A stretch of 23,220 nt of DNA from an uncultured Flavobacterium sp. (GTDB lineage: Bacteria > Bacteroidota > Bacteroidia > Flavobacteriales > Flavobacteriaceae). The position numbers and the translations under genes are program-made. Shown one piece after another: positions 22,232-23,220 of the stretch (the stretch's first letter is position 1; the number at the start of each line of letters is the position of its first letter). The stretch spans positions 1 through 23,220 of the forward strand of contig NZ_CALBSN010000031.1 in NCBI RefSeq assembly GCF_937967675.1, read 5' to 3'. Under the pieces are notes generated by a model. The model had not been told where the DNA came from and did not search any database. It was given only the letters and a program-made list of their open reading frames with translations.

Positions 22232-22855
22232 TTATCTTTTATCTTGTGCTGTTTTTTCAAATGCAATTAAATTAACCATTTCCCTCAATCGTGAGCGAAC
22301 TCGGTTGCCGTAGTGCTTTTCTATTTCGGTGGCGGATAGGTTTGTGGTTATGTGGGTTAGGAGTTTCTTTGAAATGAATAGATCATATCTTGATAAGAGA
22401 ATTTCTGCCATGACATTGCATTCGTTTCCGAAGTATTTTAGGTTGTTTTCTGTTCCTAAATCGTCAAAGCAGTAGGTTCTTGGTTCGGATTGGTAGAGTT
22501 GGCCAATGCTGTATTTGTGGATTATTTGGTAGCCGTCTTGGATAAATTCAAAGCTTATGTCTCTGCATGGTTTTACAGAAAATTTATTCCCTATTGAGGC
22601 TAAATGTTTCATTAGGGTCATTAATGAAGTTTTACCACAACCAATTGGTCCAGTTAATAAAATTCCCTTGTTGACGTTTATGCCGTATTGAAAACACGTA
22701 GGCTCGTCTTTTAGAAAATAAGCAATGAGTTTGTATACTATTGGGTAATCAGTATCTATTATTTTGAATTGATTGCCGTATAATTCGATGCCTTTTTGTT
22801 CTAGCCAATAGATTACTTCTTGGTAGTTGTAATTGGTTTTTATTTCTGTTTTCAT
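22232..22855 (-). CDS. DnaC/IstB-like AAA+ ATPase (helicase-loader type)
   Basis: A 207-residue P-loop ATPase. Walker A is GPIGCGKTS (69-77), Walker B is TYCFDDLGTE (127-136), the sensor segment is THITTNLS (about 166-173), and an arginine-rich RVRSRLREM follows. It matches DnaC-type helicase loaders and IstB-like ATPases in size and order. No transposase adjoins it. The upstream neighbour ends in a region typical of replication-initiation proteins of phages and mobile elements. I therefore read the pair as a replication module: the upstream protein binds the origin and this ATPase loads the helicase. It could be a mobile-element remnant or a chromosomal locus of the lineage. Confidence 0.88.
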   Translation of the reverse strand: MKTEIKTNYNYQEVIYWLEQKGIELYGNQFKIIDTDYPIVYKLIAYFLKDEPTCFQYGINVNKGILLTGPIGCGKTSLMTLMKHLASIGNKFSVKPCRDISFEFIQDGYQIIHKYSIGQLYQSEPRTYCFDDLGTENNLKYFGNECNVMAEILLSRYDLFISKKLLTHITTNLSATEIEKHYGNRVRSRLREMVNLIAFEKTAQDKR

Positions 22856-22867
22856 AGTTTAAGATTT

Positions 22868-22945
22868 AACCGCAAAGAGCACAAAGGTTCAACGCAAGGT
22901 TCGCAAAGTTTTTTTTGCCACGGATTAAAAGGATTTGCACAGATT
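22868..22945. repeat. flavobacterial filler-type intergenic repeat
   Basis: ACCGCAAAGAGCACAAAGG, CGCAAGGTTCGCAAAG and CACGGATTAAAAGGATTTG are units of a type scattered between genes in Flavobacterium genomes. A related AACGCGGATGAAACGGATT lies at 22187-22205. It is non-coding, with no known role. Confidence 0.55.
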
Positions 22946-22960
22946 TACTCACAATGACAG

Positions 22961-23220
22961 TTACAATGGCTCTGAATAGTTTTTATCGGTTGTTGTGTTG
23001 AGGTGTTTTGGTCTATTTGTCGGTATTGTGTCGGTGTTGTGATTGAAATTAATACTGTTGATTATCCAATTTTGTGCTGCTGCTTGCCAATTGACCATTG
23101 GTGTTTTGCCCCCGACAAGCCAACCGACACTGGAGAAATAATTGTAGAATTTTAGGGCTTCTTGGTCTGGGAAGTTGTTTTCTAGGAAATAGGTTTTGAC
23201 TTCTTCGAGAACTGGATTTA
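22961..23220 (-). CDS. replication-initiation-type protein, C-terminal part (5' end outside the window)
   Basis: The minus frame is open from the window edge to a TAA at 22961-22963, about 86 codons. The translation includes NPVLEEVKTYFLENNFPDQE, then KFYNYFSSVGWLVGGKTPMVNWQAAAQNW and a polar tail rich in Thr and Asn. The FYNYFSSVGW-GGKTPM-NW-AAA-NW pattern recurs at the C-termini of phage and mobile-element replication proteins and of putative DnaD/DnaT-like proteins. It lies 105 bp upstream of the DnaC-like gene and is very likely functionally linked with it. The N-terminal DNA-binding part cannot be seen. Confidence 0.8.
   Translation of the reverse strand, partial: NPVLEEVKTYFLENNFPDQEALKFYNYFSSVGWLVGGKTPMVNWQAAAQNWIINSINFNHNTDTIPTNRPKHLNTTTDKNYSEPL

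Noticed and set aside
22232..22855. IS21-type IstB transposition gene
   Set aside because: No IstA transposase or terminal inverted repeats are visible, and the neighbour is a replication-type protein, so a helicase-loader role is preferred.
1..23220. tRNA or rRNA genes
   Set aside because: I looked for GC-rich cloverleaf-like segments and TTCGA-type arms and found none convincing. The only GC-rich spots are the hairpin leaders near 9801 and 13821 and small terminators.

Overview
The window is AT-rich and reads like a member of the Bacteroidota, most likely a Flavobacterium-type organism. The evidence is a T9SS C-terminal sorting domain on a secreted subtilase, a GLPGLI-family protein beside a TonB-receptor-like outer membrane protein, Bacteroidota-type lipoproteins, weak Shine-Dalgarno signals, and filler repeats of the ACCGCAAAG / CACGGATTAAA type. 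Every confident gene is on the minus strand, so transcription runs from high to low coordinates. The content is an accessory island with defence-type genes, secreted-protein genes and several families of short dispersed repeats.

Layout, right to left. (1) 22961-23220 and 22232-22855: the C-terminus of a replication-initiation-type protein and a DnaC/IstB-like AAA+ ATPase. A 204-residue unnamed protein (21541-22155) follows. (2) 18030-21204: a lipoprotein plus M50-like membrane peptidase, then a small secreted protein, a GLPGLI protein and a large outer-membrane barrel (15399-18029). The lipoprotein and the small secreted protein have an identical 121-bp sequence upstream. (3) 13865-14872: a PD-(D/E)XK-like nuclease with a small partner. 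(4) 9924-13462: a T9SS subtilase and a small lipoprotein. They are bracketed by two ~210-bp direct repeats, each carrying a 42-residue basic protein gene (intact at 9628-9756, frameshifted at 13660-13761). (5) 8439-9521: a trypsin-like protease. (6) 6297-8310: a Septu-like ATPase/HNH pair between two ~140-bp structured direct repeats. (7) 5763-6155: a truncated copy of the 204-residue gene, so two copies bracket ~15 kb of accessory genes. (8) 112-5503: a tight five-gene operon of XRE regulator, cytosine-C5 methyltransferase, paraMORC-like protein with two GHKL ATPase domains, receiver-like protein and CHAT/caspase-like protease.

The most interesting candidate is operon (8). It looks like a restriction-modification locus, but no nuclease or helicase is visible. 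The apparent outputs are a two-component-like relay and a predicted cysteine protease. This suggests that loss of methylation or phage DNA triggers proteolysis, possibly suicidal, instead of DNA cleavage. That is inference.

The second theme is modularity. At least three unrelated short repeat families (the 6149/8338 repeat, the three elements with paired ACGGTGTTTTT boxes, and the 9616/13626 repeat) lie at the edges of gene groups, as if the island were assembled from repeat-bounded cassettes.
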